From assembly GCA_937924775.1 (NCBI GenBank), contig CALDUT010000002.1, positions 124,001 to 188,000 on the forward strand: DNA of 64,000 bases. Reading direction: 5' to 3'. This stretch comes from an uncultured Gemmata sp. Lineage in GTDB: Bacteria > Planctomycetota > Planctomycetia > Gemmatales > Gemmataceae. The notes beneath the pieces were generated by a model. The model did no database searches. It was not told the DNA's origin and saw only the letters and a program-made list of their open reading frames with translations. Positions 35,091 to 44,770 of this stretch are shown here, in pieces. Position numbers and translations under genes: made by a program. Position 1 is the stretch's first letter; every line of letters begins with the position of its first letter.

Positions 35091-37229
35091 ATGTATCGAC
35101 TCGCGGGTTGGGCGGGAGTAGTTCTGGCTAGTCTGTGCCTGCCGTTGGTCGCGTGTGCGACGGACGCGGACCATCATTGGGCCTGGAAGAAACCGCAGCG
35201 GCCCGCCGTTCCGACTCTCTCCGGCCCGACTCCGTCCAACCCCATCGATGCCTTCATTCGGGCGAAATGGGAAGCTGTGGGACTGACGCCCGCTCCCCGG
35301 GCCAGTCGCGAACAGCTGATTCGGCGTGTCACCTACGACCTCACGGGGCTTCCCCCCACACCCGAAGAAATCGACGCGTTCGTCAACGATCGTTCTCCTG
35401 ACGCGTGGGCGAAGGTGGTTGATCGGCTGTTGGCCAGCCCACATTACGGCGAGCGGTGGGGCCGGCATTGGCTCGATTTGGCCCGGTACGCCGATACTAA
35501 TGGCTACGAATTCGACGAACCGCGACCCGATGCGTGGCGATACCGGGATTACGTCATCCGCAGCTTCAATAGTGACAAACCGTTCGATCGCTTCATCCTC
35601 GAACAAATCGCAGGGGATGAAGCCTTTCCTACCGACCCGGAGGCCTTGATCGCGACCGGCTTTCACCTGCTTGGCCCGGACATGACGGATTCGTCCGACC
35701 AAGCCCAGCGCCGGTACAACACGCTCAGCGACATGACCGACACCACAGCGCTGGTCTTTCTGGGCCTCACGCTGACGTGTGCCCGCTGTCACGACCACAA
35801 GTTTGAACCCTTGTCGCAGCTGGACTATTTCCGGTTTATGGCGTTTTTCACGCCCGCGGCCTTTCGCCGCGATCTCTCGGTGGCCACGGCGGAAGAGGTC
35901 CAACAATTTCAGCGCCAGCAAGAAATTTACCAGGATTTGACGAAAACCCTCCGTGCGGCCATTGATGCCATCGAAGAACCGCACCGGCAGCGGATCTATG
36001 AAGCGAAACTGGCCAAACTTCCCGCGGATGCCCAAGCGGCCTACCGGACACCCCGTGAGAAACGCACCGGGGGGCAGCTCGAATTGATTGCTGAAACCGA
36101 ACGTCAAGTCCAGGTTTCGGAGGCAGAAATCGCCAAAGCCCTCAGCCCGGCTGAGAAGTCGCGGATCGACGAACTGAAGGATCAACTGAAAGCGTTCGAT
36201 GCGAAAAAACCGGCTCCCTTGCCCACCGCGATGGGGCTGAAGGAGGGATCGCCTCAGCCCCCCAAAACCTATCTGCTCGAACGCGGTGAGCTGGCCAACA
36301 AACGGGACGAAGTCGAACCGGGCTTTCCGGCCATTCTCTTACCCGGCCATCAACCCACACCTGCGACCATCACGCCGTTGCCGACTAGCACCGGTCGGCG
36401 CTGGGCTCTGGCGCAGTGGATCGCCTCTCCGGATAATCCGCTGACCGCCCGGGTGATTGTCAATCGGCTCTGGCAACATCACTTTGGCCGGGGCATTGTG
36501 GCCACGCCCAATGATTTTGGGCTCCGCGGGGCCACTCCGACACACCCCGAATTGCTCGATTGGCTAGCCTGCGAGTTGATCGAACAGAAATGGTCGCTGA
36601 AAGCCCTGCATCGGCTGATGTTGCTTTCGGAAACCTACCAACAAAGCACGATAGTCACCGCCGAAGCCCGCGAGCGGGATCCCGGTAATACTTTGTTTTC
36701 CCGCATGAGCCGGCGGCGTCTCGAAGCCGAAGCCGTTCGCGATGCCCTGTTGGCGATCAGCGGTCAACTCAACCGGAAAATGGGCGGCCCGGGGGTGGTG
36801 CTGCCCGCGAACGCCCGGGCCGCCGGCGGGGCCCGCGCCATAGCAGCGACCCCCGATGCCCGCGAATACACCCGCCGAAGCATTTACCTTTTTTCCCGCC
36901 GCAACTTACGCGACAATTTCCTCCAAGCCTTCGACTTCCCCGATACCAACCTCAGCTGCCCACAGCGGGAACGCAGTACCACCGCCCCCCAAGCCCTCGC
37001 CTTGCTGAACTCGCCAGAAGCCGTGACCGCCGCGCAACGACTGGCCAACCGGCTGCAACAAGAAGCCAAAACGCGCAAAGAGCAGATCGTGTTGGCCTAC
37101 CGCCTCACCCTCGGTCGCTCCCCCACAGCCCAGGAGAAAGACCGGGTTGCGGCCTTCCTGCAAGACTCCCCCTGGAGTGAATTCTGCCGAGCCTTGTTCA
37201 GTCTCAATGAATTCCTCTACTTGGATTGA
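35091..37229 (+). CDS. DUF1549/DUF1553 exported protein, short form
   Basis: This is a 712-residue exported protein with a signal peptide (MYRLAGWAGVVLASLCLPLV, then ACA). It lacks the N-terminal cytochrome-like and Ig or LamG parts of its two paralogs. DUF1549 (about residues 45-260) contains YDLTGLPPTPEEIDAFVNDR and CARCHDHKFEPLSQLDYFRF; DUF1553 (about 430-690) contains VNRLWQHHFGRGIVATPNDF. A central helical, charged segment (about 275-380) separates them. It is the third such gene in the window and is again followed by a DUF1501 gene (121 bases on), so the pair is probably an operon. Confidence 0.92.
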   Translation: MYRLAGWAGVVLASLCLPLVACATDADHHWAWKKPQRPAVPTLSGPTPSNPIDAFIRAKWEAVGLTPAPRASREQLIRRVTYDLTGLPPTPEEIDAFVNDRSPDAWAKVVDRLLASPHYGERWGRHWLDLARYADTNGYEFDEPRPDAWRYRDYVIRSFNSDKPFDRFILEQIAGDEAFPTDPEALIATGFHLLGPDMTDSSDQAQRRYNTLSDMTDTTALVFLGLTLTCARCHDHKFEPLSQLDYFRFMAFFTPAAFRRDLSVATAEEVQQFQRQQEIYQDLTKTLRAAIDAIEEPHRQRIYEAKLAKLPADAQAAYRTPREKRTGGQLELIAETERQVQVSEAEIAKALSPAEKSRIDELKDQLKAFDAKKPAPLPTAMGLKEGSPQPPKTYLLERGELANKRDEVEPGFPAILLPGHQPTPATITPLPTSTGRRWALAQWIASPDNPLTARVIVNRLWQHHFGRGIVATPNDFGLRGATPTHPELLDWLACELIEQKWSLKALHRLMLLSETYQQSTIVTAEARERDPGNTLFSRMSRRRLEAEAVRDALLAISGQLNRKMGGPGVVLPANARAAGGARAIAATPDAREYTRRSIYLFSRRNLRDNFLQAFDFPDTNLSCPQRERSTTAPQALALLNSPEAVTAAQRLANRLQQEAKTRKEQIVLAYRLTLGRSPTAQEKDRVAAFLQDSPWSEFCRALFSLNEFLYLD

Positions 37230-37349
37230 CAGGAGAACCTTCGTGGTTCAGGCTGCTGGAATAGGCAGAATGTCACGGTGGGGGGGGAATGAAACAGACT
37301 TCACGGTGCAATCATCGACTCCGTTATGCCGCGAAGGAGGAGAAAAGAC

Positions 37350-38765
37350 ATGCTCCCTCCGGTTGTTGATCGCCGACGCTTTCTGCGCCATGCCGGATTT
37401 GGTTTGGGGAGCATCGCGCTGGCGTCGCTTTTGCACGACGACGGTTTACTCGCCAGCGATGCTCCGGTCGATCCACTGGCCCCCCAAAAGCCCCATTTTG
37501 AAGCCAAGGCTAAGCGAGTCATTTTCCTCTTCATGTCCGGTGGCCCCAGCCATGTCGATACCTTCGACCCCAAACCGGAACTGACGCGGTTGCACGGCCA
37601 GCTATTACCAGCCAGTTTCGGGCCGGTCAAAACCCGCCGGGGTGTCGATAAGAACAAACTCTTGGCCTCGCGGCGGCAATTCCGCAAATACGGCCAAAGT
37701 GGGATCGAGCTGAGCGATTGGTTTCCGCATCTGGCGCGATGTGTGGACGATCTGTGCGTTCTGCGCGGTTGCTACGGGGATAGTGTCACCCATCCGGAAT
37801 CGGTGTATCTGATGAACACCGGTTCGGTCCTCATGGGCCGGCCCAGCCTCGGCGCGTGGGTGAGCTACGGGTTGGGGACCGAAAACCGTAATATGCCGGC
37901 GTTTATTGTCTTACCAGACCCCGGCGGTTGGGTCAAAGGCGGCTCACCCGCGTGGGGCGGCGGTTTCCTCCCCACCGTGTATCAAGGTACGGTGGTCAAG
38001 GGCGGCTCGGCTCCCATCGAACACTTGGCCAATCCTCCCGGTATTTCCCCGACCCAACAACGTAAAACCCTCGATTTCATCGCGGAAAGTAACCGCGAGC
38101 ATCTCGCCAGCCGCGATAACGATTCGGAACTGGCCGCCCGCATCGCGGCTTACGAACTCGCCTTTCGGATGCAAGCGCATGCCCCTGAATTAGTAGATCT
38201 TTCCAAAGAAACCGTCGCCACGCAACGGCTTTACGGCCTTGATCAGAAAGAAACCGCTGAGTTCGGTACACGTTGTTTGCTCGCCCGGCGGATGATCGAA
38301 CGGGGTGTTCGCTTCGTCCAGCTCTACTGCGGAGATACCAACGGCTGGGATGGTCACAGCAACCTGGAGGAGAATCACGGCAAATTGGCCCGGGCCAGCG
38401 ATCAACCCATCGCCGCGTTGCTCACCGATCTCAAACAGCGGGGGTTGCTGAAGGAAACACTGGTCATTTGGGGCGGGGAATTCGGCCGGACACCCATGAG
38501 CGAAGGAACCTCCGGCCGCGATCACAACCCACATGGCTTCACCCTGTGGATGGCTGGCGGCGGCGTCAAAGGCGGTGTGGTCATTGGCAGTACCGACGAC
38601 ATCGGCCTTCGCGCCGTCACCGGCAAAGCCCACGCCCACGACATCCATGCGACCATCCTTCACCTGCTGGGACTGAACCACAAAAAATTGACCTTCCGTC
38701 ACAATGGCCGCAACGAACGGCTCACCGACAACGGCGGTGAGGTGATTTACGAAGCTCTCGCCTGA
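37350..38765 (+). CDS. DUF1501 protein with Tat-type signal
   Basis: This is a 471-residue protein. The ATG at 37350 is preferred to the one at 37326 because GAAGGAGGAG lies in the 25 bases between them. The leader is VVDRRRFLRHAGFGLGSIAL. Landmarks: MSGGPSHVDTFDPKPELTRL, YGDSVTHPESVYLMNTGSVL, RRMIERGVRFVQLYCGDTNG, WGGEFGRTPMSEGTSGRDHN. It is the downstream partner of the short DUF1549/DUF1553 protein. Compared with the DUF1501 at 1636 it carries the extra HPESVYLMNTGS segment, shared in style with the 25861 protein (HEPAITHMQTGN). Confidence 0.92.
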   Translation: MLPPVVDRRRFLRHAGFGLGSIALASLLHDDGLLASDAPVDPLAPQKPHFEAKAKRVIFLFMSGGPSHVDTFDPKPELTRLHGQLLPASFGPVKTRRGVDKNKLLASRRQFRKYGQSGIELSDWFPHLARCVDDLCVLRGCYGDSVTHPESVYLMNTGSVLMGRPSLGAWVSYGLGTENRNMPAFIVLPDPGGWVKGGSPAWGGGFLPTVYQGTVVKGGSAPIEHLANPPGISPTQQRKTLDFIAESNREHLASRDNDSELAARIAAYELAFRMQAHAPELVDLSKETVATQRLYGLDQKETAEFGTRCLLARRMIERGVRFVQLYCGDTNGWDGHSNLEENHGKLARASDQPIAALLTDLKQRGLLKETLVIWGGEFGRTPMSEGTSGRDHNPHGFTLWMAGGGVKGGVVIGSTDDIGLRAVTGKAHAHDIHATILHLLGLNHKKLTFRHNGRNERLTDNGGEVIYEALA

Positions 38766-38789
38766 CCCCCACCCGCGGTCTGAGACTGG

Positions 38790-38803
38790 GGCCAACGCTG
38801 GCC
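38790..38803 (+). terminator. Short hairpin after the DUF1501 gene
   Basis: GGCCA-ACGC-TGGCC forms a perfect 5-bp stem with a 4-base loop, 25 bases after the stop. There is no T-run, so it is only weakly terminator-like. Confidence 0.25.
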
Positions 38804-38911
38804 ACAAACCCACAGGTTTTCAACACCGCACTCTTGCTGCCTGCGCGGGCGAACGATAGCTTGATGCCACCACGTGGCGTCCTCACGGCTGCTTATCTAA
38901 GGAGAAGGTTC

Positions 38912-39622
38912 ATGATCCGCTGGAGTTCCCTGCTTGTGGCTTTAGGGCTTGGGGTGGTTGTCGTCTCCCTGGCCCGTAGCGACGACAATAAACCGCCACC
39001 CGGCTTTGTGGCACTTTTCAATGGCAAAAATCTCGACGGCTGGCAAGGTAATCTCGATATGAAACAGCGGGCCACCCTGCCCAAAGAGAAGCAAGAGGAA
39101 ATCATCAAACAACGCACGAAAATAGCTCAGGAAAACTGGCTCGTTCAAGATGGTGTGCTGCATTGCACCGGCAAGGGGGGAGTCAGCCTTCAGACCGTCA
39201 AAGATTATGGGAATTTCGAGTTGCTGGTGGATTGGAAAATCGAAAAGAAAGGCGACAGCGGTATTTATCTCCGCGGACAGCCCCAAGTGCAGATCTGGGA
39301 TTCCGACAACCTCGATCCGGAGCGGTTCAAGGCCGATTTTGGCAAAGGTTCAGGTGGATTGTGGAATAATCCCGCGGGCGATCCGGCGAAAATCCCACTG
39401 AAGAAAGCCGATAAACCTGTGGGTGAATGGAACACCTTCCACATCACTGTGATCGGCGATGAGGTGACGGTGAAGCTCAACGGCGAAGTGGTGGTCGATA
39501 AGGGCAAACTCCGCAATTATTGGTTCAAAGATCAGCCAGTGCCGGCCACCGGTCCTATCGAACTGCAGTATCACGGCGATCCGCTGTGGTTTAAAAACAT
39601 CTACATCAAAGAACTGAAATGA
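38912..39622 (+). CDS. DUF1080 (3-keto-disaccharide hydrolase-like) exported protein
   Basis: This is a 236-residue protein from the ATG at 38912 with AAGGAGAAGG upstream; the frame opens at 38834 without a ribosome site. A signal peptide (MIRWSSLLVALGLGVVVVSL) precedes the DUF1080 lectin-like beta-sandwich: FVALFNGKNLDGWQG, then YGNFELLVDWKIEKKGDSGI, LRGQPQVQIWD, GEWNTFHITVIGDEVTVKLN and PIELQYHGDPLWFKNIYIKE. Members hydrolyse 3-keto-glycosides or bind glycans in the periplasm. It fits with the DUF1501 and Gfo/Idh/MocA genes in the same locus. No membrane segment beyond the signal. Confidence 0.93.
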   Translation: MIRWSSLLVALGLGVVVVSLARSDDNKPPPGFVALFNGKNLDGWQGNLDMKQRATLPKEKQEEIIKQRTKIAQENWLVQDGVLHCTGKGGVSLQTVKDYGNFELLVDWKIEKKGDSGIYLRGQPQVQIWDSDNLDPERFKADFGKGSGGLWNNPAGDPAKIPLKKADKPVGEWNTFHITVIGDEVTVKLNGEVVVDKGKLRNYWFKDQPVPATGPIELQYHGDPLWFKNIYIKELK

Positions 39623-39718
39623 TTGCAGTTCCTCCGGGTTGCCGGTGTGCATTCGGGGCATCGGCACCCGGTCGTTTTACTGTTCCCCAGTGCATCCGGA
39701 GCGACGGTTGACTGTCTT

Positions 39719-41686
39719 CTACGGTTTCCCAACACCCGGAGATTTCTCATCAGTTGGGGCTTTCTCGCCACCTTGGGGCTTTTCATCCGGTTTTGGCGAC
39801 TTTTGGGACTCTACGAAGGACGCGGCGCGGGCGCTCAGTTGCCGGGCGTGGGCTGCCCGGTTCGGGAAGCCGGCATGGGCCGAGGAGAGTTGCTCGTAGC
39901 TGCGCCAGGCGGCCAGGGCCGTTCGCCAGGCATCAAGAGCATCGGCTTGCAGCCGTTCCCGATCCGTTCCTTGGGCTTGTTCGAGCCGGGTTTGGAGTCG
40001 CTCGGCCTGTTCGTGTTTGCATAAAGCCAACAGTAATGACGCCTCGGCCCGACCCACCTCGGCAGACGCCTTGTCGATCAGCAGGATAGCTCCCGGTTGG
40101 TTCCAGTGTTTGTCGATTTGGGCTTGCACGCGAGCTTCCGCGTCTTTGTCGTTATTGAAGCGGGCTCGCCGCAGTTCGTTGTACAAATCGTTGGTAGTGG
40201 CAATCCATTCATTGATGATCTGAGCCTGTTGCGCGGCGTTCTGGGCCCGGAGCCGCTCCAGGCCGCTGGAATACATTTGTTGTTTGGCGACGACATCCAA
40301 TGCTGCGGTCTGGTATTGGCCTCGTTGGATACGTTCGCGGGGATTAGGGGGTTCAATGAACGAGTTGTACAACTTGCCCGCGGCGGCTCCGCGGAGCCGG
40401 TCGATGGCCAGCCCTTCCTCCAGCCCTACCGGTTGGCCGAAGGCACTCGCAGGAATTTGCTCGCGAATGTACAGGTCGTAGAGGCGTGAACCGGCTGGGT
40501 TGCGGTCGGCTCCACCGAGTTCCACCGGCAGGAAGGTCCGGGCGGCGCGTCCGTAGGCGAACGGATCATTCACGGGGTTCCAATACGTTGGCTTCCAATC
40601 ACCAAAAGCCGCTTGTTGAGCCCGGAGACTGGTGATGTTGTAGGCTACCTTCACGCCCAATTCGCTCTTGAGCTGCCGTTCGAATTCCGCCATACGAGCT
40701 GCCAGGGAATTGACCGGAACTACGAGATACACGCTTGGGTTTTTCACATCATTGAGGGTCAGCCCGGAGCGGTTGGCTTTGTCTTCAATCCAGGCTTTCG
40801 CGGCTTCGGGATCGGCTTTGAGCTGATTGAGAGTATGGGAGAAAGCCACCCCCCGCCACGGGTCAAACAGTTTCACGTCATTATCGATGCGAACACCCAC
40901 CGCCCAGAACGGACCCCGCGGCGCTGCGGCCATCGCGGCTTCGTAATCGCTGAGGGATTTGATTGGGGCGGTGACATCATAAACAGGCGTACTCGGGCCA
41001 GGACTACTCGAACCGACCAGGCAGCCATCCAGTTCCAGTTGCTGCAGCAGTGCCAGGAAAACGTACATCCGCTCCAAACCTGAGCCAAAACCGCGGCGCA
41101 ATACCGCCGTGGGCGGCAGCGTATGAACGAGGAATTTCTGCGGTCCGACCGGTTGAACCCACGGTTGGAGATACACCTGTCGGCACACCCACGCGAAAGC
41201 CAATTCGGCCTGCTTCTCTACCGGCAATCCGCTTAACGCCAAGGCGACCGCCGCATCGCGCAGGTACAAACAGTCGGCTAAATACGCACTGTCGAAGGCG
41301 GTGAAGGCTTCCGAGGCAATTTCTTCCTGGTCTTCCGGTGAAAGGGGAATCACCTGGGCCAACTCCTGGATCGCCTCCGCCGACAGGACGGGTAATCGCG
41401 TGCCGGTGCTGTGTTCCACATCTGAACTGAGTGTAGCGAGGACGACCTTGGTGGCCGCCAGATCAGTTTCTTTTTTCAAGCGGCTGGCCGCGGTTTTCCA
41501 CGGATTGGTTTTGGCGATATCGGTGGGGTTGGCATCGTCGATGCGGCTAAGAGGTTTGCTGCATCCGGTTGTAAGAATCCCAAAACCTACAACAATGGCG
41601 AGTATCCCACTCACGAAATGGCCGGCACCGGAGTGAATACACTGACGAAGACAGTGATTAGGGCAACCAGATTGGTGAATGTACAT
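39719..41686 (-). CDS. Transglutaminase-like lipoprotein (fold inferred)
   Basis: This is a 655-residue protein if started at the ATG at 41686. A GTG at 41614 would give a more compact signal (VSGILAIVVGFGILTTGC). An ATG at 41755 would overlap kdsA. LTTGC is a lipobox. Residues roughly 140-280 (YLADCLYLRDAAVALALSGL, VCRQVYLQPWVQP, GLERMYVFLALLQQLELDGC, VGVRIDNDVKLFDPWRGVAF) have the strand-helix layout of transglutaminase-like domains, but the catalytic Cys-His-Asp set is not clear. The C-terminal third is helical (QAQIINEWIATTNDLYNELR) and ends in a Lys/Pro tail. It is probably a periplasmic scaffold; the function is unknown. Confidence 0.65.
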   Translation of the reverse strand: MYIHQSGCPNHCLRQCIHSGAGHFVSGILAIVVGFGILTTGCSKPLSRIDDANPTDIAKTNPWKTAASRLKKETDLAATKVVLATLSSDVEHSTGTRLPVLSAEAIQELAQVIPLSPEDQEEIASEAFTAFDSAYLADCLYLRDAAVALALSGLPVEKQAELAFAWVCRQVYLQPWVQPVGPQKFLVHTLPPTAVLRRGFGSGLERMYVFLALLQQLELDGCLVGSSSPGPSTPVYDVTAPIKSLSDYEAAMAAAPRGPFWAVGVRIDNDVKLFDPWRGVAFSHTLNQLKADPEAAKAWIEDKANRSGLTLNDVKNPSVYLVVPVNSLAARMAEFERQLKSELGVKVAYNITSLRAQQAAFGDWKPTYWNPVNDPFAYGRAARTFLPVELGGADRNPAGSRLYDLYIREQIPASAFGQPVGLEEGLAIDRLRGAAAGKLYNSFIEPPNPRERIQRGQYQTAALDVVAKQQMYSSGLERLRAQNAAQQAQIINEWIATTNDLYNELRRARFNNDKDAEARVQAQIDKHWNQPGAILLIDKASAEVGRAEASLLLALCKHEQAERLQTRLEQAQGTDRERLQADALDAWRTALAAWRSYEQLSSAHAGFPNRAAHARQLSARAASFVESQKSPKPDEKPQGGEKAPTDEKSPGVGKP

Positions 41687-41712
41687 ACGTTGAAGCTCGT
41701 GGTGATGGTCAA

Positions 41713-42549
41713 TTATGGGTTGGATGATCGGAGGGCGAAGCGCAAACGCAGGCATGTGGTGATCAGGTTCGGCAATTCCGCCAACGGGACCATGTTGGGG
41801 CCATCGCTTTTGGCGTCATCGGGCTGCGGATGAGTCTCGAGGAAAACGCCATCACAGCCCGCGGCTACAGCGGCGCGAGCCAACACGGGCACCATCGACC
41901 GATCGCCACCGGTTCGATCCCCCAAAGCTCCTGGTTTCTGTACGCTGTGAGTCGCATCAAAGATCACGGGAATACCCATTTCTTGCATCCATGGGATCGA
42001 ACGCATGTCGTTGACGAGCCAACCATAACCAAACGTTGTGCCGCGTTCGGTGAAAAGCACGTTGTGATTGCCGCACTCCGCGAGTTTGGCAGCCACGTTT
42101 TTCATGTCCCACGGGGCCATGAACTGCCCTTTTTTGACATTCACCACGCGTCCGGTGCGGCCGCAGGCTTCGAGGAGGTCGGTCTGTCGGGCCAAAAATG
42201 CCGGCACCTGAAGAATGTCGCAGACTTGGGCCACCGCGGCAGCCTGATGGCATTCGTGAACGTCGGTCGTCACAGGTAAGCTGGTGTTCCGCTTCACGGC
42301 CTCCAGCGTTTTCAATCCCTCGTGCAACCCGGGGCCGCGGAAGGATTTCCCACTCGAACGGTTCGCCTTATCAAACGATGCTTTGAAAACCAACGGAATC
42401 GCCAGTCGATCCGCCAAGTGCCGCAGATCCTCCGCGATTTGCAGCGTAAAATCGTGTGATTCGATCACGCATGGGCCACAAATCCACAATAGCGGCTGAC
42501 CAGCGCCCACGCGATACGATCCGATGGTGACAGGTGAGAATCCGTTCAC
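41713..42549 (-). CDS. kdsA: 3-deoxy-8-phosphooctulonate (KDO-8-P) synthase
   Basis: This is a 278-residue enzyme that condenses phosphoenolpyruvate with arabinose 5-phosphate, a step toward KDO for lipopolysaccharide. Landmarks: [88 protein letters not shown] and [17 protein letters not shown]. The Cys in GPCVIES is the one that binds metal in class II enzymes (it is Asn in E. coli-type KdsA), so this should be metal-dependent. It lies 57 bases after the PfkB-family kinase gene and before the lipoprotein gene, all on the minus strand. Confidence 0.96.
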   Translation of the reverse strand: MNGFSPVTIGSYRVGAGQPLLWICGPCVIESHDFTLQIAEDLRHLADRLAIPLVFKASFDKANRSSGKSFRGPGLHEGLKTLEAVKRNTSLPVTTDVHECHQAAAVAQVCDILQVPAFLARQTDLLEACGRTGRVVNVKKGQFMAPWDMKNVAAKLAECGNHNVLFTERGTTFGYGWLVNDMRSIPWMQEMGIPVIFDATHSVQKPGALGDRTGGDRSMVPVLARAAVAAGCDGVFLETHPQPDDAKSDGPNMVPLAELPNLITTCLRLRFALRSSNP

Positions 42550-42606
42550 AGTGATTCCTCCCCCGCGGTAATTCGTTTGAGTTTCTTCCCTTTGTCGAGA
42601 GTCTCT

Positions 42607-43584
42607 TCAACCTTGGGACCCGAACGCTTCAGTGGTGAATCTTAATTGGACCTTGGGCAACCGACTCAAGGGCGACGAGGCTACTTCACGTTCGACGTCC
42701 GCTCGGTCGATGCGTGGGGTTGCTCCTTGGTGTTGGCACACCCGCGCCGCGTAGTGCGCGGCGAAGCGGGCGCATTCCCGCAGCGGTTGGCCTTCCCGGT
42801 ACAGACAAACCATCGCCGCGGTGAACGCATCGCCAGCCCCTACCGTATCCACGACGTGGGTGTGAACACCCGGCAGATAGAACTGATCCTCATAAGCCCA
42901 GACATCGCAGCCGGCTTCGCCATGCGTCCACAACACACACCGATTTTCCGCGACCGGATGGCCCACCAGTTGCCGGAGAAATTCCTGGGGTGTGCTCAGG
43001 GAATACCCTAAGCTCCGGGCCAAGATCATCGCTTCATCAGTATTGAGCTTTACCCACTCGGCATGGGCCAGACTCGTTTGCAGCATCGCTTCGGAAAGAT
43101 CCGATTGCCGGATATTGACATCCAAAATACGAAACGGACTACTCGAATCCGCGGTGGCGTGGGTATGCAGGAACTGCTGAATCGTCTTCCTACTGCGTTC
43201 CGAGCGTTGCCCCAACGTTCCGAAACAAACGCACCAGCAATGGCGGGCTAAATCGTTCAACTCTTCACTCCAATTTATCCAATCCCACGCCACATCCTCA
43301 GTAATAGTGTAATTCGGTATACATTCGTTGTCAACATCAATGTGGACGCTACCTGTGGGATGTTTCTCATCGACTTGAACGAACTGATCTGTAAGCCCCA
43401 AAGTCCGAACGTGTTCCCGCAGTTCACGTCCTTCCGCGTCGTGGCCCACACGTGAAACAATGACCGCGGGATGGCCCAATTGTTGGCAATGGAAGGCGAA
43501 GTTGAACGGTGCGCCGCCGGCCACCTTCCGGCCATCTGGGTAGATGTCCCACAGCAATTCCCCAATACCGACAATTGGCTTCAT
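42607..43584 (-). CDS. PfkB-family carbohydrate kinase (fructokinase-like)
   Basis: This is a 325-residue kinase from the ATG at 43584; the open frame continues to 44064 but overlaps the SDR gene. PfkB signatures: near the N-terminus GELLWDIYPDGRKVAGGAPF, and at the C-terminus VVDTVGAGDAFTAAMVCLYR with the catalytic base D252. The loop LDVNIRQSDLS is the ribokinase-fold strand before the ATP site. The layout fits fructokinase, but ribokinase-fold enzymes switch substrates readily. It lies between an SDR and kdsA on the same strand, suggesting sugar metabolism feeding envelope synthesis. Confidence 0.92.
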   Translation of the reverse strand: MKPIVGIGELLWDIYPDGRKVAGGAPFNFAFHCQQLGHPAVIVSRVGHDAEGRELREHVRTLGLTDQFVQVDEKHPTGSVHIDVDNECIPNYTITEDVAWDWINWSEELNDLARHCWCVCFGTLGQRSERSRKTIQQFLHTHATADSSSPFRILDVNIRQSDLSEAMLQTSLAHAEWVKLNTDEAMILARSLGYSLSTPQEFLRQLVGHPVAENRCVLWTHGEAGCDVWAYEDQFYLPGVHTHVVDTVGAGDAFTAAMVCLYREGQPLRECARFAAHYAARVCQHQGATPRIDRADVEREVASSPLSRLPKVQLRFTTEAFGSQG

Positions 43585-43658
43585 ATCTAACCAGCCAAGT
43601 CTTCGAACGGCTCCCCCGAAGCTACCGAAGTTCTGCCGTGGACGCTTTCGACCATTGG

Positions 43659-44441
43659 TTACCACAGGGTGTAGCCGCCATCCACCACCAGTGTGGCCCC
43701 GGTGATGTAGCTGGCCGCGTCGCTGGCAAGAAAAACGGCGGCGGCAGCGAGTTCTGCGGGCTCTCCCAGACGCGCCATGGGGATGCGGTTCTCGAAATCG
43801 CGTTGAAATTCTGGTTTGGCGGCGAACCAGCGACGGTTGGCATCGGTGAGGAAAGCGCCCGGAGCGATCGCATTGACGCGAACGCCCCGGGGAGCCCAAT
43901 CCGCGGCCATGGCTCGGGTGAATGCGGTCAGTGCGGCTTTCGCAGTTTCGTAATGCCGGCCGCGGATACCGGGGATGGTCACCCACGGCCCGGCGATACT
44001 GGTGATGTTGATCACACATCCGCGGCCCCGTTCCAGCATGCCGCGACCAAGCTTTTGGCAACACACCAACGCGCTGGTTAAGTTCAGATCAAATAATTCT
44101 TGCCATTGTTGAATGGGCATATCTTCGATAGCCACATCGACCCTCCGGCCACCGACGTTGTTGATAAGAATATCCACCGGTCGGTTCCACCGAAGGACTT
44201 GCTCGCTCGCGGCTTCAGCGCCGGCGACCGTGCCGACATCGCTGGCAATCGTTGTAACCCATCGGCCTAGGGAGGCTAATTCGTGTCGAGCCGCCTCCAG
44301 AGAGCTTTCCTCCCGCCCGATGAGAATCAGATCGGCTCCGGCTTCGGCCAAGCCCTGGGCCATAGCTCGTCCCAATCCCCGGCTACCACCGGTGATGACC
44401 GCGAGTCGCCCAGTCAAGCGAAATTGATCGAGTACCGCCAT
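43659..44441 (-). CDS. Short-chain dehydrogenase/reductase
   Basis: This is a 260-residue classical SDR. The NAD(P) motif is ITGGSRGLGRAMAQG (about residues 16-30), followed by the NNVGG strand, catalytic Ser148 (INITSIAG), Tyr164 and Lys168 (RGRHYETAKAALTAFT), and VRVNAIAPGAF. The Arg after GGS favours NADPH. The C-terminus ends FLASDAASYITGATLVVDGG. It resembles gluconate 5-dehydrogenase/3-oxoacyl reductase relatives; the substrate is not defined. It is the first gene of the run SDR, PfkB kinase, kdsA and lipoprotein. Confidence 0.93.
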   Translation of the reverse strand: MAVLDQFRLTGRLAVITGGSRGLGRAMAQGLAEAGADLILIGREESSLEAARHELASLGRWVTTIASDVGTVAGAEAASEQVLRWNRPVDILINNVGGRRVDVAIEDMPIQQWQELFDLNLTSALVCCQKLGRGMLERGRGCVINITSIAGPWVTIPGIRGRHYETAKAALTAFTRAMAADWAPRGVRVNAIAPGAFLTDANRRWFAAKPEFQRDFENRIPMARLGEPAELAAAAVFLASDAASYITGATLVVDGGYTLW

Positions 44442-44770
44442 TGTGGAACCAACAGCGACCGAAAAAGTCTGAACACACCTCGGGGACCATCCCGTAGCGA
44501 CATCTTATAAATCTGTAGGCCAACAGGAGCGGCACGCCGGGCTGCATTCAGGCATTTCGTCACTACGCGACACCGACGCGAACTACCAGGAGCAACGAGT
44601 GATAGCCAAGACCGCCCTGCAGTGTTACGTTCTTTCGTTTCATAACAACTCTGCGAAGCTTTGGTGAACCTGCCGCGGGCTTTCTTGCGATTGCCCCTGG
44701 TGGGCAGTAACCTCTCACTGGGTGTTGTGACACGCCAAATTCCTCCCACACCTGCGACGAGGTGATACTG
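44442..44770. other. Divergent intergenic region
   Basis: 329 bases between the SDR gene (minus) and the metallophosphoesterase gene (plus), so promoters for both should be here. TTGTGACA at 44725-44732, followed by AAATTCC, resembles the first block of the motif found at 25770 and 35009 but lacks the second block. No repeat or strong hairpin was seen. Confidence 0.4.

Noticed and set aside
35085-36185. 366-codon minus frame opposite the short DUF1549 gene
   Set aside because: Antisense shadow of a clear DUF1549 gene; His/Arg-rich wording typical of reverse-frame reading.
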